Position numbers and translations under genes: made by a program
Shown here: one piece after another, positions 24,468 through 32,586 of the stretch
How the letters are laid out: every line of letters starts with the position of its first letter
How positions within the stretch are numbered: position 1 is the stretch's first letter
Assembly (NCBI GenBank): GCA_964516325.1
Contig: CAZFAP010000028.1
Location: forward strand, 1 to 36,478
Reading direction: 5' to 3'
Origin: CAZFAP01 sp964516325
Lineage (GTDB): Bacteria; Auribacterota; JABMQX01
DNA length: 36,478 bases
The notes under the pieces: generated by a model
Database searches by the model: none
What the model saw: only the letters and a program-made list of their open reading frames with translations
Told to the model about the DNA's origin: nothing

Positions 24468-24967
24468 CAATTCTCCTTGACCGCGTCCAGTCCGGTTATG
24501 CACACGATAGCCGAATAGTTTCCCTGTGGGACGACTACGCTGAGGGTAACTTCCGGGCTGTAGCTGGAAATCGAATGCACCTGCGCCTGGCGAAGCATGT
24601 CTGGCTGCCCGTCGGACAGCAGCCAGTTCGTGACAAAGAACCCCGCGATTAGAACAATCAGTGCCGCGTAGGCCAGTTTCGCGGCGGGCTTCCAGAGAAG
24701 ATTCACGATCAACTCCCAGACCTTCGGCTGCTCTGCCGGCGTCCCTATGGCTTGCCGGACATTCGTCCACAACCCTGAGAGGTCGCGACCCTCCGCCTCT
24801 TTTCTTATCGCCCCGGAGACAAGCTCGCCCATCCGGCGAAGCTCCCGGACCTCTCTGGCGCATATTTCACAGGCGCGGAGGTGCTCCTCCAGTTGCGCCA
24901 CCTTGCGGCCCGTCAACTCGCCGTCCACCAATCTCTGAAGCTCTTTTTGGTCCGGGCACTTAATCAT
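24467..24967 (-). CDS. Zinc-finger anti-sigma factor (zf-HC2), single membrane helix
   Basis: 166 residues. The N-terminal zinc-binding anti-sigma motif is H29-L-R-A-C33-E-I-C36 (H-x3-C-x2-C), preceded by the helical LQRLVDGELTGRKVAQLEEH typical of the family. A membrane helix lies at about 95-117 (AAKLAYAALIVLIAGFFVT), followed by a C-terminal periplasmic strand region EVTLSVVVPQGNYSAI. In the ECF model, the N-terminal domain holds the sigma factor inactive until a signal releases it. It overlaps the sigma gene by four bases (ATGA) and the downstream gene by one base, so all three are co-translated. No RseB-like partner or site-1 protease is present. Confidence 0.88.
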   Translation of the reverse strand: MIKCPDQKELQRLVDGELTGRKVAQLEEHLRACEICAREVRELRRMGELVSGAIRKEAEGRDLSGLWTNVRQAIGTPAEQPKVWELIVNLLWKPAAKLAYAALIVLIAGFFVTNWLLSDGQPDMLRQAQVHSISSYSPEVTLSVVVPQGNYSAIVCITGLDAVKEN

Positions 24968-25611
24968 CTTTGCATCCCCTCCGCCGATTGTGAAACGAGC
25001 GGCAGCAGCATCTCCTTCAGCTTTTTCCTGCCGTAGTGCAGCCGGGACATCACGGTTCCGAGGGAGCAGTTCATGCTTCTGGCAATCTCTTTGTAGGACA
25101 GGTTTTCAAGCTCCCTCAGCACGATCGTCGCCCTTTGGTCTTCGGGGAGCGTCTCAATGGCCTTCAGGACAGCTCCGTGAATCTCTTTTCTGTCGAGCGT
25201 CTCGCGTGGGTCGTACTTCTTGTCCTCGACCGTCCTGGCTTCGACCCGCGGCTCTTCCAGGATTTTCTCGTCGAAGTCCACGGTTACGACCTTCTTCTTC
25301 CGCCTCTGAAAGTCAATCGCGACGTTGGCGGTGATCCGGTAGAGCCACGTGTAGAAGCTCGACGCTCCCCGAAAATCCTTCAGCTTTTTATAAATCTTGA
25401 TGAAGACCTCCTGAGCGATGTCAAAGGCGTCGTGCTGGTCGTGGGAGATACCGTAAGCAATCGTATATACCTTCTGCTGGTATTCCTTTACCAGCTCCTC
25501 AAAGGCGGTCTGGTCGCCCCTGGCTGCCTTTTGAACAAGCTCGAGGTCCGAGATTTCTGGTCTCCCATCATCTTTCTTTCCGCTCGTTAAATTTAGACGG
25601 GCGCTGAGCAC
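24964..25611 (-). CDS. ECF-family RNA polymerase sigma factor (RpoE type)
   Basis: 215 residues. Region sigma2 is clear: ELVKEYQQKVYTIAYGISH, DAFDIAQEVFIKIYKKL, the DFRGASSFYTWLYRITANVA core -10 recognition helix, then a basic DFQRRKKK linker. Sigma4 follows from about 145: LPEDQRATIVLRELENLSY, KEIARSMNCSLGTVMSRLHY, GRKKLKEML, the HTH that reads the -35. The start is a GTG at 25611; the frame is closed by a TGA just upstream, so no earlier start is possible. GGAGG lies 11 bases away, slightly far. It is cytoplasmic. Its promoter, TTGACA-17-TATTTA at 25633-25661, is a normal housekeeping type, not a typical ECF site. Confidence 0.92.
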   Translation of the reverse strand: MLSARLNLTSGKKDDGRPEISDLELVQKAARGDQTAFEELVKEYQQKVYTIAYGISHDQHDAFDIAQEVFIKIYKKLKDFRGASSFYTWLYRITANVAIDFQRRKKKVVTVDFDEKILEEPRVEARTVEDKKYDPRETLDRKEIHGAVLKAIETLPEDQRATIVLRELENLSYKEIARSMNCSLGTVMSRLHYGRKKLKEMLLPLVSQSAEGMQR

Positions 25612-25632
25612 GAATATTCAAACCTCCGTTCT

Positions 25633-25661
25633 TAAATACCTTGAGGATAAGGAAATGTCAA
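25633..25661 (-). promoter_or_regulatory. Sigma70 promoter of the ECF operon
   Basis: Minus strand TTGACA (25661-25656), 17 bases, TATTTA (25638-25633). A perfect -35 and a good -10 about 20 bases before the sigma start codon and just before its GGAGG ribosome site. The leader would be short. Confidence 0.7.
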
Positions 25662-25706
25662 CGAAAGCCGAATAGAAGGACGCAAGGCCCGGGTCTCGGC
25701 AGGAAT

Positions 25707-25737
25707 TCACCGCGGAGAGCGCGGAGATCGCAGAGGA
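25707..25737. repeat. ACCGCGGAGAGCG repeat (inverse copy at 29329-29359)
   Basis: A 31-base sequence whose reverse complement reappears at 29329-29359 with one mismatch. It belongs to a dispersed family built on a roughly 10-base period (ACCGCRGAGA.CGC.GAGA). The gap 25612-26124 also contains a C-rich tract at 25784-25807 shared with 22282-22306 (TCCA, seven C, AGCCG, eight or nine C). No gene is seen in the gap. Confidence 0.7.
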
Positions 25738-25971
25738 GCCCTGTCTGTGGCATCTGGCCTTTGGCGGGACCCGCAAGCGCGCCTCCACCCCCCCAGCCGC
25801 CCCCCCCATCGCGCGGATCCGGGCGGGATGCCCACCACGTTTCTCCCACCGGCGATGACGCCTCTGCCTGTGTGTGTCCTCTGCGGTTGCGCTCCGACGC
25901 GAAGCAACCCGGGATTCCCCACGGGCTTCGCGGGCAGGCATTGGGAGCTTACAAAAGGGCCCGAACTGAGA

Positions 25972-26001
25972 TTGACTTGCCTCTCTACCGTGTCCTAATA
26001 T
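25972..26001 (+). promoter_or_regulatory. Promoter of the TPR protein-lptE-holA operon
   Basis: TTGACT (25972-25977), 18 bases, TAATAT (25996-26001). Transcription would begin near 26008, leaving a leader of about 115 bases before the ATG at 26125. Confidence 0.6.
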
Positions 26002-26124
26002 TCGTTATGGAATAGAACACTCGGGCTGGCTTAGAATATTGCCGGCGTTCTTGCGTCTCTCTTAGAGGCGGTTTTTGGGCGTTCCTTTCTCAAGCGCTCG
26101 GCGGAAAAAACACAGGGTGTGGCG

Positions 26125-27123
26125 ATGAAAAGCAAAATCTCGTTCGTTTCGTTGGCGGCGTTTGCGATGGCTTGCGTGTCGCTCTGCGGCATTTCAGACG
26201 GGACATGGATTTGGACAAGGGAAACCGGCAGGTTTCGCAACGTCAACGACATAACGAAAGAGAACGCCGCGAAACAGCTCGAGTACGCCGAAAGCTTCGA
26301 GAAGAAGGAGGACTTCAAGGGCGCTCTGCGGGAGTACAAGAAGACCGTCAAGCATTTCCCTACTTCGCCCGAAGCCGCCACGGCGATGTTCAAGACGGGG
26401 GTCTGCTACGAGAAGATGAAAAACGCGGACAAGGCTTTCAAGGTCTATCAGCAGGTTCTCGAAAAATACCCGTCCTTCCCCGACCCGAACGAAGTTCTGA
26501 GGCGCCAATACGCGATTGCGAAGGGGTATTACGAAGGGAGAAGGAGGCCGTTCCCTTTCATCAAGCTGAAGCTTTTTAAGGCAAGAGGGGCGGCTATCGA
26601 GTACCTCGCCAAAATAGTGGAGACAGCCCCATACAGCGATCTTGCCGCGGAGGCCAAGCTCAACGCGGGAGAAGTCCAGCAAAGAAAGAAACTGTTCGAC
26701 GACGCCATCGAGAGCTATCAATTCGTGATCGAGCATTATCCCCGCACCGCTGCCGCGGAGACCGCGCAGTTCCAGATGTCGTCTTGTTATTATGAAAAGG
26801 CGCTGCGAGCGCGGTACGACGGGAAATCCATCTCGTTAGCCAGCACCAACTTCAAGGGCTACGTGGAGAAGTATCCCGACGGCAAATACGTCAAGGAGGC
26901 GCGGGAAAGGCTCATGTCGTTGGACGACAAAACGTCCAGAGGGGCTTTTGAGGTGGGGGCTTTCTACGAAAAGAACAAGGCGTACGAGAGCGCCCTGATG
27001 TACTATAGGGAGGTGTTGCAGAGGCATCCCCTGTCCGCTTGGGCGGTCAAGGCGGAGGAAAAAATTAGAGGGCTTGAAAAGCGAGGCGTCCTCGAAAAGA
27101 AGCCCCCGGCGACAGGCTCTTGA
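26125..27123 (+). CDS. Exported TPR protein resembling BamD/YfiO
   Basis: 332 residues. The N-terminal signal sequence (MKSKISFVSLAAFAMACVSL) is hydrophobic; a Cys at residue 17 has a weak lipobox (FAMAC), so lipidation is uncertain. From about 45 the product is a run of TPR-like helix pairs: AAKQLEYAESFEKKEDFKGA, AATAMFKTGVCYEKMKNADK, AKLNAGEVQQRKKLFDDA, ETAQFQMSSCYYEKA, FEVGAFYEKNKAYESALMYY. BamD of the outer-membrane beta-barrel assembly complex has the same architecture. The gene heads an operon with lptE and holA, which supports an envelope role. A GTG at 26119 is two codons upstream; I prefer ATG 26125. Exact identity with BamD cannot be proven from sequence alone. Confidence 0.78.
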   Translation: MKSKISFVSLAAFAMACVSLCGISDGTWIWTRETGRFRNVNDITKENAAKQLEYAESFEKKEDFKGALREYKKTVKHFPTSPEAATAMFKTGVCYEKMKNADKAFKVYQQVLEKYPSFPDPNEVLRRQYAIAKGYYEGRRRPFPFIKLKLFKARGAAIEYLAKIVETAPYSDLAAEAKLNAGEVQQRKKLFDDAIESYQFVIEHYPRTAAAETAQFQMSSCYYEKALRARYDGKSISLASTNFKGYVEKYPDGKYVKEARERLMSLDDKTSRGAFEVGAFYEKNKAYESALMYYREVLQRHPLSAWAVKAEEKIRGLEKRGVLEKKPPATGS

Positions 27124-27204
27124 CCCGACTCTGCTTCGGGTGGGGTGCAAAGGGCTGAGGAGTCAGGTACGGTGTTCCGTCAACCTCATCTCAGGGAGAG
27201 AAAT

Positions 27205-27714
27205 GTGAATAATCCTTCTGGTCATAGGGTGGTTGTCGTCCTGTTGGTGGCGTGCCTGATGCTTGCGGGGTGTGCAGGTTACCGCGTCGGAACGCTCCTC
27301 CCCGAGCGGTACAAGACGATCAGCGTTCCCATGTTCAAAAACGCCACGAACCAGCCCAACATCGAGTCGTTAGCCACAAACGCCGTCATCGAGCAACTCA
27401 ACGTGGACAGAACCCTTCGCGTGGTTGACCAGGACACTGACCTCCTCCTGCAATGCTCCATTGCGGGCTATACTCGCGCCGCGATTCGCTACGCCGAAGG
27501 CACCCGTCCCAAAGAATACCGGTTGACCATAACCGTCTCCGCCACCTTGACCGATGTCCGCGAGCGAAAGGAAATTTGGACGAACCGCCCCATCAGCGGC
27601 AACGTCGAGTTTGAAGCAGGGGGGGACCTCTATTCTTCGGAGCGGGCGGCTCTGCCCGTTGTCATGGAAGACCTTGCCCACGACATCGTCGAGGCAATTG
27701 TCGAGGGCTGGTAA
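27205..27714 (+). CDS. lptE: LPS-assembly lipoprotein LptE
   Basis: 169 residues. Lipoprotein signal: VVVVLLVACLMLAGC with Cys23 in an ideal LAGC box. The mature domain fits the LptE fold: GYRVGTLLPERYKTISVPMF, a two-strand block; NQPNIESLATNAVIEQL, the helix after it; YRLTITVSATLTD, the central strands; and a C-terminal helix with VMEDLAHDIVEAIVEGW. LptE plugs the LptD barrel and helps place lipopolysaccharide in the outer membrane. The start is the GTG at 27205, preceded by AGGGAG; a longer frame from 27145 adds unrelated residues. The lptE-holA order is also that of E. coli and other Gram-negatives, supporting both calls. Confidence 0.88.
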   Translation: MNNPSGHRVVVVLLVACLMLAGCAGYRVGTLLPERYKTISVPMFKNATNQPNIESLATNAVIEQLNVDRTLRVVDQDTDLLLQCSIAGYTRAAIRYAEGTRPKEYRLTITVSATLTDVRERKEIWTNRPISGNVEFEAGGDLYSSERAALPVVMEDLAHDIVEAIVEGW

Positions 27715-27764
27715 ACGATTCCGTCGCCCGCGAGTAATACTCTCCTCCACGGATATTCGCCGCC

Positions 27765-28766
27765 ATGAGGTTACAGGATTTCAAAGCGTGTCTCTCCTCC
27801 CTCGAACCGAGCGGGACATATCTCCTCTGGGGGAACGAGACTTTTTTCATTGACGCCATAATCTCGAAGCTCAAGGACGTCCTGTTTGGCGGAGGGGAAG
27901 CTCGTTCGACCAATTGCGTCGTTCTCTATGCCGCCGATTGTCAGGCGTCCGAGGCCATAGCCGCCGCTTCCACTCCCCCTTTCTTCGGGCAAAAATCTCT
28001 GGTTATCGTCCACGCCATTTCGGATTTCTCCAAAGCGGACCTGGAAACCGTCAACGGCTACCTCTCCCGGCAAAGCCCCGTGGCGGTCCTGGTTCTGACC
28101 GATACGACAAGCCCCCGCTATCCCATGCCGCCACATCCCGCTATTCCCAAAGGGAAGGCGCGAGTCATCGAGGTCTCTTCGCCTCCGAACTGGGACTTCG
28201 ACCGATGGGTGCAGTTCCTCCTCTCAAAGCAGAAGAAGAAAATCACTCCGGGAGCATCGGAAAGCCTGCGCGAGAGCATCGGCAATAACATCACTAACCT
28301 CGCCATGGAAATCGAAAAGCTCATTTGCTTGGTGGGCGACGAGCAGGAGATCAACGAAACGCACACGAGCCTCTTGCTCGGACGAAGCAGGGGCGAAAGC
28401 GAGTTTGCCCTTGCGGACGCGGTGGCTTCGGGGGACACGGCGCTCGCCATGACGGTCTTTTCCGACCTGATGCGGGAGGGAAGCAGAATTCCCAGGATGC
28501 TTGCCATCATCCGTTCGCAATTGGAAAAAATCTGGCTTGCGAAGGAGATGCTGCAAGAGGGGCGTCGCGCGGAGGATGTGTGCGCGGAGCTGAAAGTTCC
28601 TCAGAGACGGGCAGGAGATTTCATCCAGACCGTCGGCGGATTTCGGGTGGAGGACCTGAAAAGGGGATTGGGGCTTATCGCGGACGCAGAGTTGCGAAGC
28701 CGCTCAAGCAAGCTCGACGAGCGAACCATCACCGAAATGCTCCTCCTCAGGCTCTGCAAGCATTGA
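27765..28766 (+). CDS. holA: DNA polymerase III delta subunit (clamp-loader)
   Basis: 333 residues, normal length for HolA. The N-terminal AAA+-like domain without Walker motifs contains YLLWGNETFFIDAIISKL (the YLL.G.E..L family opening), the STPPFFGQKSLVIVHAI strand-loop and the later WVQFLLSKQKKKITPGA helix. The middle holds NNITNLAMEIEKLICLVGD, and the C-terminal collar domain has the signature SEFALADAVASGDTALAM followed by LAIIRSQLEKIWLAKEML. The delta subunit opens the beta sliding clamp. It is cytoplasmic. It is cotranscribed with lptE (50-base gap, weak ribosome site). Confidence 0.9.
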   Translation: MRLQDFKACLSSLEPSGTYLLWGNETFFIDAIISKLKDVLFGGGEARSTNCVVLYAADCQASEAIAAASTPPFFGQKSLVIVHAISDFSKADLETVNGYLSRQSPVAVLVLTDTTSPRYPMPPHPAIPKGKARVIEVSSPPNWDFDRWVQFLLSKQKKKITPGASESLRESIGNNITNLAMEIEKLICLVGDEQEINETHTSLLLGRSRGESEFALADAVASGDTALAMTVFSDLMREGSRIPRMLAIIRSQLEKIWLAKEMLQEGRRAEDVCAELKVPQRRAGDFIQTVGGFRVEDLKRGLGLIADAELRSRSSKLDERTITEMLLLRLCKH

Positions 28767-29472
28767 GCCGCCACTTCGGGGGACACGGCGAGCTCGGTGT
28801 AGCAAGTCTCCTCAGGTTCCGAATCGGCCCGCCCGGTTCTCACCTCGACAGGCTGCTTCGACGGCGCCGTCGCGTCAGCCCTTCTTCCAAAACAAGAGCG
28901 TTGCCATAAACAGTCCGGCCCTGTATCATCATTGAGCGTGTCCGAATAGGCCCGTTACGTTTGCAGGGGCCTTCTGGCCGGCTCAGGCAGTCTCGGCAGG
29001 TACTGATGTATGGGCGAAGGAAGGGCGCCAGGTACTCGCTGCCACCCGGGCCTGCCCAACAGTCGGACGAGGGCACGGAAAAAATATAAAAATACAAAAT
29101 ACAAAAATACAAAAAATCAAAAAGGACGGTAAGGCCTCACCTACAGGTAGTCGGGTCGTTGGTATTGATCCACTGGGGCCGCGAGGAACACCGGGAAGGG
29201 GGAGAGTTGGACGGGATGAACAGGATGCACGGGATTGACAGGGCGGTGGGTTGCATCGCCCGAGGCGGTCGGAGGTGTGCCCCCGGGACACGGGTTCCGC
29301 CAAAGGCGGGGGAAGCCACAATGAGGAGTCCTCTGCGATCTCTGCGCTCTCCGCGGTGAGTCCCCCCGTAACTGAGGGATTACAAAGGACGAAGGCATCC
29401 ATCTTACTGACACGGATACCCTGAAAGGCGGTGCGCCGAAGGAAGTGGTCGGCGACAGGTCAAGGAGCACAA
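28767..29472. other. 706-base gap with A-rich tract and dispersed repeats
   Basis: No gene is supported. An A-rich tract, 29079-29125, contains repeated AAAAATACAAA-like units and contrasts sharply with the GC-rich surroundings. An 'ACAGGATG' periodic repeat (GATGAACAGGATGCACGGG) lies near 29215-29245, a CCGCC-AAA-GGCGG stem at about 29297-29309, and an inverse copy of the 25707 repeat at 29329-29359, followed by CCCCCCGTAACTGAG, which recurs at 31205. Confidence 0.55.
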
Positions 29473-31059
29473 ATGAGAAATTCGATTGCCGCAATTGGAA
29501 TGGGTTATTGGGGGAGGAACCTCGTTCGCGTATTCCACGAACTGGGTGCTCTTCGCGTAGTTTGTGATGTGAATCCCGCTCGCGCGGGGGAGGTCTCCGA
29601 AAAATATCCCGGCGCACGGTTCCGTGCGAACGTTGATGAGGTCCTGTCCGACCCGGAAATCGAGGGATTGGTCATTTCCACCCCAGCCGTGACTCACGCG
29701 GAGTTGGTCCGCCGCGCACTGGAGGCGGGGAAGAACGTCCTCGTGGAAAAACCCCTCGCTCTATCCGTCGGGGAGGGAGAAGAGTTGGTGAAAATCGCGG
29801 AGCGGGAGCGAAAGGTCCTGATGATCGGGCACCTCCTTCGGTATCACCCCGCGGTCCTGAAACTGAAGGACCTGATTGTCCGCGGGGAGCTTGGCCGCAT
29901 CCAGTACGTTTATTCCAACCGCTTGAATATCGGCAAAATCCGCACGGAGGAAAACATCCTATGGAGCTTTGCCCCGCACGACATCTCGGTTATGCTGGAG
30001 CTTTTGGGAGAGGAGCCGAGCGAGGTGCGGTCGCACGGGGGCTCTTACCTGAGCAGCAAGGTGGCGGATGTGACTGTCAGCGACTTCGTTTTCCCCAGCG
30101 GAGTGTGTGGGCACATATTCGTGAGCTGGCTTCACCCCTTCAAGGAGCAAAGGCTCGTGGTCGTGGGGTCAAAGAAAATGGCGGTCTTCGAGGACACCGC
30201 GGAGGACAAGCTGGTCCTCTACCCGCACAAGGTCGAGTGGATTAACCGAGCGCCGATGGCAATCAAGGCGGAGAGAGAGGTCGTCCCGGTCGAGATGCGC
30301 GAGCCTCTGAAGCTCGAATGCGAGCACTTCCTCGAGTGCATGGAGACCGGCGCCGCGCCCAGAACTGACGGAAAAGAGGGGCTGCGAGTTCTCCGCATCC
30401 TCGACGCTTGCCAGAGGTCTCTCGAAGGAGGCGGCTCGACTATTAGCCTGGCGGCGCCAGAAAAGCCCGCGAAGAAGCTTCCCTATTTTGTGCATGAATC
30501 CTCCTATGTGGACGAAGGGGCCGAAATCGGCGAAGGAACGAAGATCTGGCATTTCAGTCACATCATGTCCGGGGCGAAAATCGGCAAAAATTGTTCCCTC
30601 GGCCAGAACGTCAACATCGGCGGAAAGGCTGTCGTCGGCAATCACGTCAAAATCCAGAACAATATTTCCATTTACGACGCGGTAATCCTCGAGGACGAGG
30701 TGTTCTGCGGACCCTCCATGGTCTTCACGAACGTGATCAATCCCCGCAGCGAGATTGTCCGGAAAGAGGAGTATCAGCCGACGCTCGTCAAGCGAGGCGC
30801 CTCCCTCGGCGCCAATTGCACTGTCCTCTGCGGCAACACAATCGGGAGATACTCGTTCGTCGGGGCGGGAGCGGTCGTAACCAAGGACGTGCCCGACTTT
30901 GCTCTCATGATGGGGGTGCCCGCCCGAATCGTCGGGTGGATGTGCCGCTGCGCTGCGGCGAGAATCGAGTTTGACTCCAGCGGTGACGGAGTCTGCCGCG
31001 CCTGCAACCGAGGGTATCGCAAGGAGGGGGATCGCGTCACGGGAAAAGATGCCGTGTAG
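29473..31059 (+). CDS. Fused sugar-acid dehydrogenase (Gfo/Idh/MocA) and left-handed beta-helix acyltransferase
   Basis: 528 residues. The N-half (1-340) is an NAD-dependent oxidoreductase of the Gfo/Idh/MocA fold: GMGYWG at 9-14, STPAVTHAELV, EKP at 92-94 with catalytic Lys93, and a C-terminal sheet with the HDISVML helix. The second half (from about 365) is a trimeric left-handed beta-helix transferase with hexapeptide turns (YVDEGAEIGEGTKIWHFSHI, VNIGGKAVVGNHVKI), then VGAGAVVTKDVPDFALMMGV. The tail bears a CxC...CxxC pair (WMCRCAA, CRACNRGY), possibly binding zinc. WbpB plus WbpD in Pseudomonas do these two steps of UDP-2,3-diacetamido-sugar acid synthesis; this looks like their fusion. 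ATG 29473 has AAGGAG upstream. Its last 68 codons are partly duplicated at 32587. Confidence 0.88.
   Translation: MRNSIAAIGMGYWGRNLVRVFHELGALRVVCDVNPARAGEVSEKYPGARFRANVDEVLSDPEIEGLVISTPAVTHAELVRRALEAGKNVLVEKPLALSVGEGEELVKIAERERKVLMIGHLLRYHPAVLKLKDLIVRGELGRIQYVYSNRLNIGKIRTEENILWSFAPHDISVMLELLGEEPSEVRSHGGSYLSSKVADVTVSDFVFPSGVCGHIFVSWLHPFKEQRLVVVGSKKMAVFEDTAEDKLVLYPHKVEWINRAPMAIKAEREVVPVEMREPLKLECEHFLECMETGAAPRTDGKEGLRVLRILDACQRSLEGGGSTISLAAPEKPAKKLPYFVHESSYVDEGAEIGEGTKIWHFSHIMSGAKIGKNCSLGQNVNIGGKAVVGNHVKIQNNISIYDAVILEDEVFCGPSMVFTNVINPRSEIVRKEEYQPTLVKRGASLGANCTVLCGNTIGRYSFVGAGAVVTKDVPDFALMMGVPARIVGWMCRCAAARIEFDSSGDGVCRACNRGYRKEGDRVTGKDAV
30856..30968 (+). repeat. 113-bp direct repeat, copy 1 (inside the fused sugar gene)
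   Basis: This segment is identical, base for base, to 32587-32699, 1731 bases downstream. It encodes FVGAGAVVTKDVPDFALMMG and the following 17 residues. Identity starts and stops abruptly. Beyond it the two copies are related but clearly diverged over the last 30 codons, and both run exactly 68 codons to a stop. Confidence 0.95.
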
Positions 31060-31121
31060 GTAATGCCTCAGTTATAGGCAGGGGATCCCCGCGCGCTGGG
31101 GCGCCGTCGGCACGAGAGATG

Positions 31122-31153
31122 GAACCGCAGATGAACGCAGATGGACGCAGACA
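31122..31153. repeat. Degenerate ACCGCAGATGAACGCAG periodic repeat
   Basis: GAACCGCAGATGAACGCAGA and its continuation have a period near 10 bases. The same family occurs at 35817-35886 and, in variant form, at 25707, 29329 and 35950. The gap 31060-31430 holds this, a copy of CCCCCCGTAACTGAG (31205) and no gene. Confidence 0.6.
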
Positions 31154-31430
31154 AGAAACAGGCGAGTGCTGACCCGCCCCGGTGGGTCGGACTCTTGCGG
31201 CGTCGTCCCCCCGTAACTGAGCGGTTACCCGTGTACGGAACAAAAGCGCTTCCCCGCAGCGTCATTCTAAACCGCCCCCAACTGATTGCCCTGTTTGCCG
31301 GTAAGCTCCCCGCGAACGCACATGGAGGCTGTCAGACATGCGCTGATCTCGGTGACGAGGCATGGACCTGCCGCCTGGCCTCCAGATTCTCCCCCGCCTC
31401 CGAAAACTCACGCCTGAGTCATTGCGGCGC

Positions 31431-31470
31431 TTGACAAGATGACTCCATTGTTGTATTATCTCTACAACAA
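31431..31470 (+). promoter_or_regulatory. Strong promoter with a palindromic operator over the -10
   Basis: TTGACA (31431-31436), 17 bases, TATTAT (31454-31459). A perfect inverted repeat TTGTTGTA (31448-31455) / TACAACAA (31463-31470) with a 7-base spacer covers the -10. It lies 20 bases before the XRE regulator gene, so the regulator most likely binds here and represses its own transcription. Confidence 0.75.
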
Positions 31471-31490
31471 CCATGGGAGGGACGGCACAC

Positions 31491-31877
31491 ATGAACACTG
31501 TTGTTCGGACCAACTTCGGCAGTTTCTTCGAATCGCTTCGTCAGCGCGACAAGCTGACATTGCGTGAGTTCTGTAGAAGAGCAGGCGCGGACCCCGCCAA
31601 TATAAGCCGAATGGAGAGAGGCGCCTCGCCTCCTCCGAAAACCAGGGAAATCCTGGAACGCTACGCAAAGGCCCTCGGCATTGAATCCGGCTCCGATGAG
31701 TGGTACCAGTTCTTTGATCTGGCCGCGGCCGATCAGGGGATAGTGCCGGAAGACCTGATGAAAGATCGGGAACTCGTGAGGGCCTTACCCGCCTTCTTCC
31801 GGACTTTGCGAGGTCAAAAGCCGACACCGGAAGAAATGAGACGCATCGCAGAGAAGATCAGGAGCGGGGGGCGGTGA
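31491..31877 (+). CDS. XRE-family HTH regulator paired with an ImmA/IrrE-like protease
   Basis: 128 residues. The HTH region, about 10-68, reads NFGSFFESLRQRDKLTLREF and CRRAGADPANISRMERGASP, the usual XRE/Cro fold with helix 3 ANISRMERG. A short helical C-terminal domain (residues 85-125) would dimerise or contact the partner. In related cassettes such as ImmR/ImmA of ICEBs1, the XRE protein represses and the ImmA metalloprotease cleaves it to induce the element or a stress response. The gene overlaps its partner (GTGA). ATG 31491 was chosen because GGGAGG lies upstream; ATG 31473 would overlap that site. The palindrome over its promoter supports autoregulation. Confidence 0.85.
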   Translation: MNTVVRTNFGSFFESLRQRDKLTLREFCRRAGADPANISRMERGASPPPKTREILERYAKALGIESGSDEWYQFFDLAAADQGIVPEDLMKDRELVRALPAFFRTLRGQKPTPEEMRRIAEKIRSGGR

Positions 31878-32503
31878 ACATTGACCCTGCGTCATTCAGA
31901 GCGCCTTTCATTTCCCCAGAGCAGGCGTGGAAGGAGGCTGACAGGATTCGCGAGTTGTACTGGCCGTCCGGACGCCTCCCGGTCGAAGTAGAGGAGATTC
32001 TGTGGCCGCTTGGACTGCGTCTGGAACCCATTCAGTCTCTGAAAGAATCAGGTGATGTGGACGCGCTGTTGCGAAGCGACTTGGCGGCCATCATGGTTGA
32101 CCTGGACGAGTACATGGACGACCGGCGGCAGAATCGCATTCGTTTCTCGATGGCACACGAACTCGGACATTTCGTCCTGCACGGAGACCTCTACCGAGCT
32201 ATTGCCTATTCCTCCGTGGAAGAATGGATTGATTTTGTTCAACGGCTTCCGGAGGATCAGTATGGCTTTATCGAATTTCACGCATACGAGTTTGCGGGCC
32301 GCTTGTTGGTTCCCGTTGAGCGCCTCAGGAAGGAGTTGGAGAGGGCCGCAAAAGAAGCAGACAAAGCTGGGTTCACAGCGTGGGATCAGTCTGGTGACGC
32401 CGCAAGGGAGTACATGGCAAATTCCTTGGGTCGAGTTTTCGGCGTCTCCACTCAGGTGATAGAGAAGCGCATTATCCGAGAGAGGCTCTGGCCGCCCGCT
32501 TGA
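31874..32503 (+). CDS. ImmA/IrrE-family metallopeptidase
   Basis: 209 residues. The zinc-protease motif HELGH (95-99) sits in RFSMAHELGHFVLHGDLYRA, and E139 in YEFAGRLLVP is the third ligand, as in ImmA and IrrE (DUF955). The N-terminal helix plus VEVEEILWPLGL is typical of the family, and the C-terminal AREYMANSLGRVFGVSTQVI is a second helical unit. It probably cleaves the XRE regulator encoded just upstream. The start is GTG 31874, overlapping the regulator's stop, so production is coupled. It is cytoplasmic. No integrase or excisionase is visible beside it. Confidence 0.88.
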   Translation: MNIDPASFRAPFISPEQAWKEADRIRELYWPSGRLPVEVEEILWPLGLRLEPIQSLKESGDVDALLRSDLAAIMVDLDEYMDDRRQNRIRFSMAHELGHFVLHGDLYRAIAYSSVEEWIDFVQRLPEDQYGFIEFHAYEFAGRLLVPVERLRKELERAAKEADKAGFTAWDQSGDAAREYMANSLGRVFGVSTQVIEKRIIRERLWPPA

Positions 32504-32586
32504 ACTCCCACAGCAATCATCGCCGAGAGTAGGACATTGGGGCATGGGGAAGAGTAAATCGGGCTGCTTGAAGCACGCGGGACGCC

